A stretch of 64,000 bases of DNA, from the NCBI RefSeq assembly GCF_001592965.1, contig NZ_LRPC01000001.1, forward strand, positions 558,001 to 622,000, written 5' to 3'. The translations under genes and the position numbers were made by a program. The DNA is from Roseivirga spongicola. Lineage in GTDB: Bacteria; Bacteroidota; Bacteroidia; Cytophagales; Cyclobacteriaceae. The first letter of the stretch is position 1; the number at the start of each line of letters is the position of its first letter. Below are positions 44,681 through 52,556 of the stretch, one piece after another. The notes beneath the pieces were generated by a model, which worked only from the letters and a program-made list of their open reading frames with translations, made no database searches and was not told the origin of the DNA.

Positions 44681-46177
44681 ATGATAATCAGGAACTTAAG
44701 ACTTTTAGCACTCATTTTTCTACTTGTTTTTGGCATCTTTAAAGTAGAGGCCCAGCGGTTCAATGGCTTTATAAATTCCGATTTCTCGGGTGTAATTGGA
44801 GTCAGAAGTCAGCCTGCAAGTGTTGCTAATTCACCCTATAAATTCGACTTCAGTTTAGTAAACGGAAATTTCTATTTGACTAATGACATAGCCGTAATAG
44901 CCAAGAATGACGAGGGCGGAAGCGGCTTTATTCGTCAAGAGGGTTTTCAAGACAGGTTTGCTATAGCAAATGCATCTTTAGGAGGGCTTTCTGCTCTGCT
45001 TTCACTTTCTAGAAACCGAGGTATTGGCATTCAATACAACTTTAGAACGTTAGCGAATGGCACTGACATTACCCCTAACTTTATTTATCAACTCAACCGA
45101 TTCAATGCACCTCAGTTTTTAAACCAATCTTACTTCAATGAGTCTATGAAGTTGTCATCAATGGCTTGGCAAGAAGTAGCATTCACCTATGGCGGCATAT
45201 TGAAAGACGATGGTTATAACCGTTGGAAAATGGGGCTCACAATAAAGGCTGCTAACCCAACAGCACACCTGTGGCTAGATTTGGCCGATGCTGATTACTC
45301 CATTGATGGAAATGGCCTCTTGAATTTAGATAGGTTTGATTTTTCGGCTGGATATTCATCTAACCTCAATGATTACGAGCAATTTGATGGAAATGAGCAG
45401 ATGAGAGTTCCTCCAAAAGGCACGGGGTTAATCTTTGGAGGAGCTGACATTGGAGTACTCTACGAAAGAGTGGCTTACCGACCAGATCCAAAAACTTCAG
45501 CGCAAACAAGTCTCAACAAAGACATTACCTATGAGTTTAGGGTGAGTGCCTCTATAACAGATATTGGTAAGTTTAACTTTGAACATGGCAGTGCAGCTTT
45601 TATGGCATCGGGCTTAGATCCGAGTGCCAATTCATTAAACTTTGAATCTATGCTAAACAGCATTAATAGCTTCAGAGAGTTTAGAGATTCCTTAAATACT
45701 TTCCTGCAATTGACTGATGTGCAGGGCGAATATAGTGTAAGCTTACCCACAGCTCTAAGGTTAAATTACGACTACAACTTTGGCAATAACCTGTTTCTAA
45801 ATGTTGCCACAGTTGCAGATTTAAGCTGGGCTTTACCCGCAGACTACCGAGTTAGCTACGCCAACAGTGTCACCATTGCACCACGGTACGAAACTGGTCT
45901 TTACGGACTTTACTTGCCTTTTTTCTATAATTTTGAAGGAGACACGGAGGTAGGGTTAGCTGCCAGATACGGCCCTTTGACCTTGGGCACTCATACTTTA
46001 GGCACTCTGTTCGCGTCCGAGAAAGAATCTCTTGGGTTCTTCTTTAGCATTAACTTGAACCAGCTTAAAGCTAACGCCAGAAAGCCATACTGCTTTGGCA
46101 GCTCTAAAACAGGTTCAGCACTGGTGAGAACTAAAAGAACCCCGCTCTACAAGAGGAAGAAGTTTATATTCTTTTAA
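44681..46177 (+). CDS. DUF5723 family outer-membrane barrel protein
   Basis: A 498-residue exported protein with signal peptide (MIIRNLRLLALIFLLVFGIF, cleavage near VEAQ). The opening RFNGFINSDFSGVIGVRSQP, repeated NSPYKFDFSLVNGNFYLTND-like strands and amphipathic beta segments fit the DUF5723 family of the Bacteroidetes, thought to be outer-membrane barrels. The function is unknown. The C-terminal 30 residues are Lys/Arg rich and end in FIFF. It is monocistronic; its stop lies 2 bp from the convergent stop of the next gene. Confidence 0.78.
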   Translation: MIIRNLRLLALIFLLVFGIFKVEAQRFNGFINSDFSGVIGVRSQPASVANSPYKFDFSLVNGNFYLTNDIAVIAKNDEGGSGFIRQEGFQDRFAIANASLGGLSALLSLSRNRGIGIQYNFRTLANGTDITPNFIYQLNRFNAPQFLNQSYFNESMKLSSMAWQEVAFTYGGILKDDGYNRWKMGLTIKAANPTAHLWLDLADADYSIDGNGLLNLDRFDFSAGYSSNLNDYEQFDGNEQMRVPPKGTGLIFGGADIGVLYERVAYRPDPKTSAQTSLNKDITYEFRVSASITDIGKFNFEHGSAAFMASGLDPSANSLNFESMLNSINSFREFRDSLNTFLQLTDVQGEYSVSLPTALRLNYDYNFGNNLFLNVATVADLSWALPADYRVSYANSVTIAPRYETGLYGLYLPFFYNFEGDTEVGLAARYGPLTLGTHTLGTLFASEKESLGFFFSINLNQLKANARKPYCFGSSKTGSALVRTKRTPLYKRKKFIFF

Positions 46178-46179
46178 AT

Positions 46180-46554
46180 TTAATTACCGTGAGTTTTTAC
46201 TGATCCAGAATACTCTTTACCCCTAGAATCTTGAATATGATATAATGGGAGCTTCTCATTCAAAGGCCAAATCAACTTGAACTCACTAAGCATTTCAAGA
46301 TTGATATGTTGACTTTCAAAGCTCTCAGGTAAGGATTTTAGATAGAAGCCTAGATTTCTTTGGAATGCAATTGAGTTAAGAACGTCTGGTTGAACTTCAC
46401 CGCTGAGGAAATCTATTTCAATAACATATCCCTTGCCTCTGACTTTCATAACTGTATCAATAATGTGTGTGTCCTGATCGCTATTATAGTTCATCAGGCT
46501 TAAAAAGCTATGACAAAAATTGTGACCAGCAGAAGCAATATTTTTGAACTTCAT
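46180..46554 (-). CDS. Hypothetical protein in a DinB-like gene unit
   Basis: A 124-residue soluble protein with no signal or membrane segment. It opens MKFKNIASAGHNFCHSFLSL and has a VRGKGYVIEIDFLSGEV strand and a polar C-terminus. I do not recognise a family. Its start overlaps the stop of the DinB-like gene by four bases (ATGA), which couples the two, so a joint role is plausible. It is the last of three tightly linked minus-strand genes. Confidence 0.65.
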   Translation of the reverse strand: MKFKNIASAGHNFCHSFLSLMNYNSDQDTHIIDTVMKVRGKGYVIEIDFLSGEVQPDVLNSIAFQRNLGFYLKSLPESFESQHINLEMLSEFKLIWPLNEKLPLYHIQDSRGKEYSGSVKTHGN

Positions 46555-46991
46555 CTAACAAAAAAGATAAAATCTGAGGCTGGCGGGTCAATATCCTCTT
46601 CCCTGAGTAAGTAAGCAATTTGGCCTCGAGTATGCGTTCCGTGGTTCACTACGTGAGTGAGAATGTCAGAAACCATGTTTTCAAACTCTTCTCCCTTAGA
46701 GTTTTTATAGCTCACGTTTTCTTCCAATTCTTCAGAATAAATATAATCCAACCAGTCTTGGCTAGAGCTTTCTAGCATATCTAGTGCTTCATGAACTTCG
46801 TGTTCGTCCCAAACACCTACAGAAGGTTCTTCCTTCTTTAATCTGCTGAGCCAAATAACCTGTGCATTAGCTATATGGGAAATGAGTTTCAGTATTTGCT
46901 GATTCTCGAATGGGTTCACACGTACAGCTTCCGAAAACTCCTTATTCGCCCATAAATTATATTCAAACAGTCTCGTATAATGTTCTTTCAT
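46551..46991 (-). CDS. DinB/YfiT-like metal-dependent protein
   Basis: A 146-residue four-helix-bundle protein. KLISHIANAQVIWLSRL and ILTHVVNHGTHTRGQIAYLL supply the histidines that bind a divalent metal in this family, whose known members are bacillithiol- or mycothiol-type S-transferases. The cytosolic form contrasts with the exported relative at 18.5 kb. It overlaps both neighbours by four bases, forming a tight three-gene unit with a small membrane protein upstream and a hypothetical protein downstream. Confidence 0.85.
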   Translation of the reverse strand: MKEHYTRLFEYNLWANKEFSEAVRVNPFENQQILKLISHIANAQVIWLSRLKKEEPSVGVWDEHEVHEALDMLESSSQDWLDYIYSEELEENVSYKNSKGEEFENMVSDILTHVVNHGTHTRGQIAYLLREEDIDPPASDFIFFVR

Positions 46992-47401
46992 CCTTTCAGT
47001 TTTTTATACTTGTACCCCCTGTAGGCAATCCATAATAGCATGGGAACCCAAATGAGGTCGTTCATTAAAAGATGGAAAATACCACGCTTACCAACGTTTG
47101 TCTCCAGAATAGAAAAGTAAAACCAAGCAGCGCCAGCCACTTTAGTAAAAGCACCAAAGAGAATCAGAAACCAAAGCTTACCTGGGTGAATAGCACACAT
47201 TAAGTAGATAGCAGCCATGAGTAACACGCCTCTTCCCTGCCATATAATTAGGCTTGGTGCTTGAGCTTCTGTTTCGGCAACCCATTGAAAAAAGGTTTCT
47301 GGAAACCAGCCAATGAAAACGCCCCATAATATATTGTAGGCTGTTGCGGCCAGAAGGAATCCTCTCATCCATTGAGGAAATAAACTTTGCGGTGTCTCCA
47401 T
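46988..47401 (-). CDS. Small four-helix membrane protein
   Basis: A 137-residue protein with four probable transmembrane helices: MRGFLLAATAYNILWGVFIG, GRGVLLMAAIYLMCAI, LWFLILFGAFTKVAGAAWFY and LLMNDLIWVPMLLWIAYRG, ending with a positively charged tail. It probably sits in the inner membrane. I do not recognise a family with known function. It is the first gene of the unit with the DinB-like protein (ATGA overlap), so it may be linked to that enzyme's role. Confidence 0.7.
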   Translation of the reverse strand: METPQSLFPQWMRGFLLAATAYNILWGVFIGWFPETFFQWVAETEAQAPSLIIWQGRGVLLMAAIYLMCAIHPGKLWFLILFGAFTKVAGAAWFYFSILETNVGKRGIFHLLMNDLIWVPMLLWIAYRGYKYKKLKG

Positions 47402-47477
47402 CGATTATATAACTTATGTGAATTCTTATTGTTGAAAGAACTTAACAACTACAAAATAAACTATAACCTTAACCAAG

Positions 47478-49169
47478 ATGAAGAATAGACTGGCTTTTCT
47501 ATCTAACTCCAAGGCCTTTTTTACCCTAGTTGTAATGGGTGTTGGTTTTCTTGCTGGCGCGAAACTAGTACAAGACAGTCAAGTTGTTGCTGAAGATGTG
47601 CAAGCGGCTCAGAAAATACTTGATCTAAACTTCGACCAGAATGAGGTAGATATGCTTCTCCGAAATGTTAATCAGACCCTTTCGGGAATGAAAGAGCTTC
47701 ATAATTACGAAATCGATAATAGCATTCCTCCAGCATTTACTTTCAGGCCTCAGCATACTGGAAAGCCCATTGCTGAGAGTCAGAAGTCGCAGCAGTGGGA
47801 GCTTCCAACTAAAGTAGAAATGCCAGCCAACAGAAATGATTTGGCCTTCTATACGGTTGCTGAACTATCCGTTTTAATTAGGGAAAGGAAAATCACTTCG
47901 GTAGAATTGACTCAGTTTTTCATTGAAAGATTGAAGCAGTATGGTAGTGAGCTTGAGTCTGTAATCACTATTACTGAAGAGCGAGCAATGGCTCAAGCTA
48001 GAAAGGCCGATGACCTATTGAAGAATGGAACCTACTTAGGGCCATTACACGGCATTCCTTATGGAGCGAAAGATTTATTTTCCGTGCCAGATTACAAAAC
48101 CACCTGGGGAGCTGGTCCTTATAAAGACCAAAACAGGGGTAATGAATTGGCTACTGTGGTGAAGAAGTTAGATGAGGCCGGAGCGGTTTTGGTTGCAAAA
48201 CTTACTTTAGGAGCATTGGCTATGGGTGATGTTTGGTATGGCGGAACCACCAAAAACCCTTGGAACTTGGAGCAGGGTTCAAGCGGATCGAGTGCTGGTT
48301 CAGGGTCTTCCACCGCAGCAGGTTTAGTGCCTTTTGCTTTGGGTACTGAAACGTTAGGGTCCATTGTTTCTCCTTCCACCAGAAATGGAGTGACAGGACT
48401 TAGACCTACTTTCGGAAGAGTAAGCCGAGCAGGTGCAATGGCTTTAAGCTGGACAATGGATAAAATTGGCCCAATGACACGCTCTGCGCTAGACTGTGCC
48501 TTGGTGCTCGATGCCATTAGAGGTGAAGACAACAAAGACTTGACGGTTCAAAACCACCCTTTCAACTATACGGGAAAAGCCGATTTGTCGAAGTTGAAAA
48601 TCGGTTATTTGAAAGACTATTTCGATGGCGGAAGAGGTTCGCAAAAAATCAATGACTCTATTTCTTTAGAAGTACTGAAAAGCCTAGGTGCTACACTGGA
48701 GCCTGTAGAGTGGGTTTCAGATATGCCTTTTGGAGCTATGCAGGCCATTTTAACTGCAGAAGCTTCTGCGGCTTTTGATGCGCTTACTCGCTCCGATCAA
48801 GATACTTTGCTCGTTAGACAAAATGCAGGAGCTTGGCCTAACCTGTTCCGAGCGGCCAGATTTACCTCTGCAGTAGACTACATTAATGCCAATAGAGCAC
48901 GCTATGAACTTGTTGAGAAGGTCAATGCTCTGATGAAAGAATATGATGTGATTGTTACTCCGAGCTTTGGTGGCTCGCAGTTGCTCACTACTAACCTGAC
49001 TGGCCATCCGTGTGTGGTGTTAAAGAATGGCTACAATAATCAGGGAAGTCCAACCAGTATTTCATTTATCGGAAACTTATTCGATGAAGCCACCATTTTA
49101 AGCGTAGCTAGAACTTATCAGGAGGCCACAGATTTCGATGAGCAGCATCCGCCTAAGTTCTTAAACTAG
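47478..49169 (+). CDS. Amidase signature family enzyme with N-terminal membrane anchor
   Basis: A 563-residue protein of the amidase signature family. Catalytic Lys in LHGIPYGAKDLF, the Ser-rich block GSSGSSAGSGSSTAAGLVPF with cis-Ser, and ETLGSIVSPSTRNGVTGLRP with the nucleophile form the expected Ser-cisSer-Lys triad. Unlike cytosolic GatA, it has a signal/anchor helix (FFTLVVMGVGFLAGAKL, about residues 14-30) and a 90-residue N-terminal extension. It is therefore more likely a periplasmic amide hydrolase of unknown substrate than a tRNA amidotransferase subunit. It stands alone, followed by a hairpin and coaX. Confidence 0.82.
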   Translation: MKNRLAFLSNSKAFFTLVVMGVGFLAGAKLVQDSQVVAEDVQAAQKILDLNFDQNEVDMLLRNVNQTLSGMKELHNYEIDNSIPPAFTFRPQHTGKPIAESQKSQQWELPTKVEMPANRNDLAFYTVAELSVLIRERKITSVELTQFFIERLKQYGSELESVITITEERAMAQARKADDLLKNGTYLGPLHGIPYGAKDLFSVPDYKTTWGAGPYKDQNRGNELATVVKKLDEAGAVLVAKLTLGALAMGDVWYGGTTKNPWNLEQGSSGSSAGSGSSTAAGLVPFALGTETLGSIVSPSTRNGVTGLRPTFGRVSRAGAMALSWTMDKIGPMTRSALDCALVLDAIRGEDNKDLTVQNHPFNYTGKADLSKLKIGYLKDYFDGGRGSQKINDSISLEVLKSLGATLEPVEWVSDMPFGAMQAILTAEASAAFDALTRSDQDTLLVRQNAGAWPNLFRAARFTSAVDYINANRARYELVEKVNALMKEYDVIVTPSFGGSQLLTTNLTGHPCVVLKNGYNNQGSPTSISFIGNLFDEATILSVARTYQEATDFDEQHPPKFLN

Positions 49170-49189
49170 TTTTATGTTCCAGATTCATT

Positions 49190-49226
49190 GTTCAAAGTTT
49201 ATGGTGTGCTCTATTAAACTTTGAAC
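49190..49226. terminator. Hairpin between amidase and coaX
   Basis: GTTCAAAGTTTA (49190-49201) and TAAACTTTGAAC (49215-49226) form a perfect 12-bp stem with a 13-base loop. The following T-run is weak (TTTATG), so the terminator assignment is tentative. Confidence 0.4.
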
Positions 49227-49247
49227 TTTATGCATTAAACTCGCCAT

Positions 49248-50018
49248 ATGCTTTTAGCCATAGATGCCGGAAATACTAACATTGTCTTTGGGGTGTACAA
49301 AGATGGAGAATGGATTCATGAGTGGAGGTTCAATACTTTGCCTGTTAAAGACAAGGTTGAGTATGAGATGTTCCTAAGGTTGAACTTCTTAGAAGCCAAC
49401 TTGAAGCTCGAAGATGTGGATGGCATAGTGATTTCTTCTGTGGTTCCTCAACTCAACGATATTCTGTCTGACTTTTCCAGACCACTGATAAATAAGGAAC
49501 CCTTGTTTATAGGGCCGAAAATCTATGATAAGTTGCCAGTTCGCACCAAGAGGCCGTATCAAATTGGAACAGATTTAGTTTCCAATGCAGTGGCAGGATA
49601 TTCTCTATACAAGGAAGATATTATCATTGTAGACTTTGGTACCGCACTAACTTTTACCATTGTTGGTGAAGATGGATTGATTCAAGGTGTGAATATTGCG
49701 CCAGGTCTGCGCACTGCTATTAAGGCTTTGGTTGGAAATACTGCACAATTACCAGAAGTGCCTTTGGAACTGCCAGAATCAGTTCTGGGTGCAGACACCA
49801 TTCACGCTATTCAATCAGGTGTGCTTTGGGGCTATGTAAGTATGGTAGAAGGTATGTTGGATAAAATTCATGCTGAACTAGGCAAGAAAACCAAAGTGGT
49901 TGCCACTGGAGGACTTTCTTCTGTGCTGCATCCGCTACACAAAAGATTCGATGAAGTTAAAAGACACTTGACTTTAGACGGACTGAGATTAATACATGAA
50001 ATAGTAAATAATGGCTAA
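49248..50018 (+). CDS. coaX: Type III pantothenate kinase
   Basis: Phosphorylates pantothenate, the first step of coenzyme A synthesis, in the CoaX form that is not inhibited by CoA. The 256-residue protein has the ASKHA phosphate loops MLLAIDAGNTNIVFGVY and IIVDFGTALTFTIVG, the GTDLVSNAVAG segment and VNIAPGLRTAIKAL. Its last 8 bases overlap a small membrane protein gene, so translation is likely coupled. The downstream pair of small genes may be part of the same transcript. Confidence 0.95.
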   Translation: MLLAIDAGNTNIVFGVYKDGEWIHEWRFNTLPVKDKVEYEMFLRLNFLEANLKLEDVDGIVISSVVPQLNDILSDFSRPLINKEPLFIGPKIYDKLPVRTKRPYQIGTDLVSNAVAGYSLYKEDIIIVDFGTALTFTIVGEDGLIQGVNIAPGLRTAIKALVGNTAQLPEVPLELPESVLGADTIHAIQSGVLWGYVSMVEGMLDKIHAELGKKTKVVATGGLSSVLHPLHKRFDEVKRHLTLDGLRLIHEIVNNG

Positions 50019-50226
50019 ATACAACTGGGCAATTAAGGGAATCATTTTCATGATCGTCATCTGGCTGATCATCTACATTGGCATTCCATTATTTGATGAT
50101 ACCAAACCGATGGAACCAGAGAAAAACATCATCAACTTAATCATCGCCATTCCTGCAGGAGTAGCTTTCGGTTGGTACAGATATAAATTCTTAAAGGAGA
50201 AGCTTGAAAAGAGGAAGGAGAATTAA
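50011..50226 (+). CDS. Small two-helix membrane protein
   Basis: A 71-residue protein with two transmembrane helices, GIIFMIVIWLIIYIGIPLF and NLIIAIPAGVAFGWYRY, and a charged Lys/Glu tail. It overlaps the end of coaX by 8 bp. No family is recognised. Its size suggests an accessory membrane peptide, but any link to CoA metabolism is only positional. Confidence 0.65.
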   Translation: MAKYNWAIKGIIFMIVIWLIIYIGIPLFDDTKPMEPEKNIINLIIAIPAGVAFGWYRYKFLKEKLEKRKEN

Positions 50227-50254
50227 GAGTTATTCATATTGAACAATAAACACA

Positions 50255-50803
50255 ATGAAAACCTTAAACAACCTTCTGATCATACTGACTTTCTTCATTT
50301 CTTCTAAATCTTTCGCTCAGAAAACTGAGAGTATGGACTTAGGTTGGAAGGCTATCACAGACTTTTCTATTGTTGGAATAGACAGTTTCAAATCATTGTA
50401 TCAGACTGACTCCTTGATGAACAACCTTGAGTTTCTGGGTAAGCCTACCTTTCTAAAAAGAGAGCCATTTAGTGCTGATCACGGCTATGGGTTTGAAGTT
50501 CACTTCAAGGGTCTTGAATTGACATATCGACATAGCACAGATTTTGAAAAGGGACATTACGAATACACGAAAATATTATTCAACTCTCCTGTCTACACAC
50601 TTAAATTAAAAGAACAGAAGATAAAGGTAGGACAATCAATTGATTCTCTACCTGACCTCTTAAAAGCTCCTGAGTTGAGAGATATGGATAACCAACATCG
50701 AATGCTATTTCATTTCTCTCCAGTAAGCAGTACGTTTCAGATTTACTTTAACCGAAATACACGTCTGATTACAGCTTTGGAATTCAGTAACACATTCTAC
50801 TAA
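50255..50803 (+). CDS. Secreted protein of unknown function
   Basis: A 182-residue exported protein with signal peptide (MKTLNNLLIILTFFISSKSF, cleavage near FAQ). The mature part mixes short beta strands (GFEVHFKGLELTYRHS, YEYTKILFNSPVYTL) with an EQKIKVGQSIDSLPDLL segment that recalls modules which measure small fluctuations in other Bacteroidetes lipoproteins, but the family is not clear to me. It follows the small membrane protein by 28 bp, and a perfect hairpin lies 47 bp after its stop. Confidence 0.6.
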   Translation: MKTLNNLLIILTFFISSKSFAQKTESMDLGWKAITDFSIVGIDSFKSLYQTDSLMNNLEFLGKPTFLKREPFSADHGYGFEVHFKGLELTYRHSTDFEKGHYEYTKILFNSPVYTLKLKEQKIKVGQSIDSLPDLLKAPELRDMDNQHRMLFHFSPVSSTFQIYFNRNTRLITALEFSNTFY

Positions 50804-50850
50804 AAGCTCTGGTTGATCACTATTATTTCTCAGGGCATAAAGTAGTGTGT

Positions 50851-50883
50851 ATTCGTCCGACCACTCCAAGTGGTCGGACGAAT
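50851..50883. repeat. Perfect 15-bp stem-loop, probable dispersed repeat
   Basis: ATTCGTCCGACCACT (50851-50865) and AGTGGTCGGACGAAT (50869-50883) form a perfect 15-bp stem with a CCA loop. Neither flank has a T-run suitable for termination in either direction (an A-run follows on plus), so I regard it as a repeat element rather than a standard terminator, although it lies between convergent genes. Confidence 0.6.
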
Positions 50884-50905
50884 CAAAAAATATTGCACAT
50901 CAAAA

Positions 50906-51035
50906 AAGCTCCTATTTTCGTCATTCCCAGCTTGACTGGGAATCTCTTCCGGCCTATGATGCCAGTTTAGGGAGATTCCCTCCCGATATATCGGGACGGA
51001 GTCGGGAATGACAGTAAGCTTTTTAGACAGCCTCC
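50906..51035. repeat. MITE-like palindromic element, copy 2 (degraded left end)
   Basis: Shares with the 13.48-kb element the inner words GTCATTCCC (left) and GGGAATGAC (right), a central palindrome TCCCGATATATCGGGA (50981-50996), and the outer AGACAGCCT (51025-51033). The left outer repeat has diverged. It fills the space before the convergent M28 peptidase stop. There is no coding capacity. Confidence 0.65.
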
Positions 51036-51057
51036 ATTTAAAATTCACGATTCAACA

Positions 51058-52554
51058 TTAGTTGTCTTTTCTGTAGAGCTCAACTCCTGTTTCATAGTAC
51101 TTATCGCCTTCTACCCAGAAAGGAGTTTCATCGGCATTACCAATCATTCGAGAAGCATAGACATAACTCTTGAAGAATTTTTCCAGATACTCATAGTCAA
51201 CTGTGTTTGGGTTGTCCGATTGCTGGTGGTAGTACTTCATAATTTCGGCATCGAACGCACGGAAACCCAGACTATAAGTTGGCGCAGGAATACCTTTTCT
51301 GGCAAAACTCACATTGTCCGATCTATCAAAAAGACCTTGCTCTCCGGCCGGATCATCAATAGCCGTAAGCCCGAAAGCCACATTAGCATCTTTAATGTAT
51401 TGAGAAGCGGTAGTTCTTTCTAAACCTATAATGGTAGAAATAGTAGTGTCGTTGTAACCACCATTGTCACTGTTCCAGCAGAAAACAATTTCGTTATTCG
51501 GAATCACTGGGTTTTCAGCCAAATATCTACTGCCTAATAGTCCTTTTTCCTCAGCGGTAAACATTACAAACAAAGCACTCCTTCTCATTGGGTATTTTGC
51601 AATATTTTCAGCGGCAGAAAGTACAGTAACTGTTCCAATGGCATTGTCTCTAGTTCCGTTATAGATAGAGTCTCCTTCAGCATTTGGTGCTCCAACTCCA
51701 ATATGGTCGTAGTGGGCAGAGAACATAATGAACTCGTCTTTCAACTCAGGGTCGGTGCCCTCTACCATAGCCACCACGTTCTTGTCTTTAGAGATTTCAT
51801 TTACCATGCCTTCAATGTTGATACTAGCCCTTTTGATACTTCGTGTCATCATAAAACGCTGATTGGCATTATCCATATCTTTCAACCAAAGGTGTGGAAT
51901 CAACTCTCCTTTATCTTCAAAAGAGTCTATGCTAATATTTGCTCTGTTAAAGCTTCTAGCCAACTGCCCCCATGGAATGCTAGGAGAGCTGTAAAACTCT
52001 ACTAATCCAGCAGCCCCTTTTGCTCTTGCTCGCTCATTTTTCTCACGGCTTAGATCTAAGATGGATCTTCTGTCGGTGGTTTCTCCATCGCCTGCTTTGG
52101 CAAAAATGATTTTACCCTGTACTTCGGCATTTTCAAAGTCTGCCTCTGAAGCGTAGTTGAGGTAAACTATTTCGCCCTCAAAGTCTCCAGAGCTACCATC
52201 CAATACAATAAAGTCTTCATTTAGATCGAATGATTTTCCGCTGTATTCTAAGCTCCCAGCCGAAGCTGGTGTCTTTATTCTCAGTGGTACCGGCTGAAAG
52301 TAACCCTCTAAGCCCGGTACTTTCTGAGCACCATAAGACTCTAATTGATTAGCTAAGTAATTAGCTGCAACCTGTATTTCTTCAGAGCCAGTATTTCTAC
52401 CTTTTAAGTCGTCTGAAGCCAAGTAATAAATGTGATCTTTAATTGTCTGCTGGTCTACCGTAGCTTCGGTTTTTTCTAGATCAGTTTTCTGTGCGCAGGC
52501 ATTGGCGGTTATTAGAACCAGGCCAAGCCAAATTTTCCATTTAGAGTTCTTCAT
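51058..52554 (-). CDS. M28 family zinc aminopeptidase, exported
   Basis: A 498-residue exported peptidase. The N-terminus MKNSKWKIWLGLVLITANAC could be a lipoprotein signal (Cys20), though the residues before it are not ideal for a lipobox. A PA-domain-like region (about 90-230) precedes the M28 core with zinc ligands in FSAHYDHIGVG, NGTRDNAIGT, FTAEEKGLLGS, CWNSDNGG and YHQQSDNP. It is likely periplasmic and releases N-terminal amino acids. It lies 2 bp downstream of the M14 peptidase gene, forming a two-gene peptidase operon. Confidence 0.88.
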   Translation of the reverse strand: MKNSKWKIWLGLVLITANACAQKTDLEKTEATVDQQTIKDHIYYLASDDLKGRNTGSEEIQVAANYLANQLESYGAQKVPGLEGYFQPVPLRIKTPASAGSLEYSGKSFDLNEDFIVLDGSSGDFEGEIVYLNYASEADFENAEVQGKIIFAKAGDGETTDRRSILDLSREKNERARAKGAAGLVEFYSSPSIPWGQLARSFNRANISIDSFEDKGELIPHLWLKDMDNANQRFMMTRSIKRASINIEGMVNEISKDKNVVAMVEGTDPELKDEFIMFSAHYDHIGVGAPNAEGDSIYNGTRDNAIGTVTVLSAAENIAKYPMRRSALFVMFTAEEKGLLGSRYLAENPVIPNNEIVFCWNSDNGGYNDTTISTIIGLERTTASQYIKDANVAFGLTAIDDPAGEQGLFDRSDNVSFARKGIPAPTYSLGFRAFDAEIMKYYHQQSDNPNTVDYEYLEKFFKSYVYASRMIGNADETPFWVEGDKYYETGVELYRKDN

Positions 52555-52556
52555 TG

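Noticed and set aside
48119-48535. A 138-codon open frame opposite the amidase gene
   Set aside because: It lies opposite the catalytic core of a clear amidase, has low-complexity composition, and shows no domain; it is a shadow.
47478-49169. GatA subunit of tRNA amidotransferase
   Set aside because: The membrane anchor, N-terminal extension and absence of gatB/gatC beside it argue for a different amidase.
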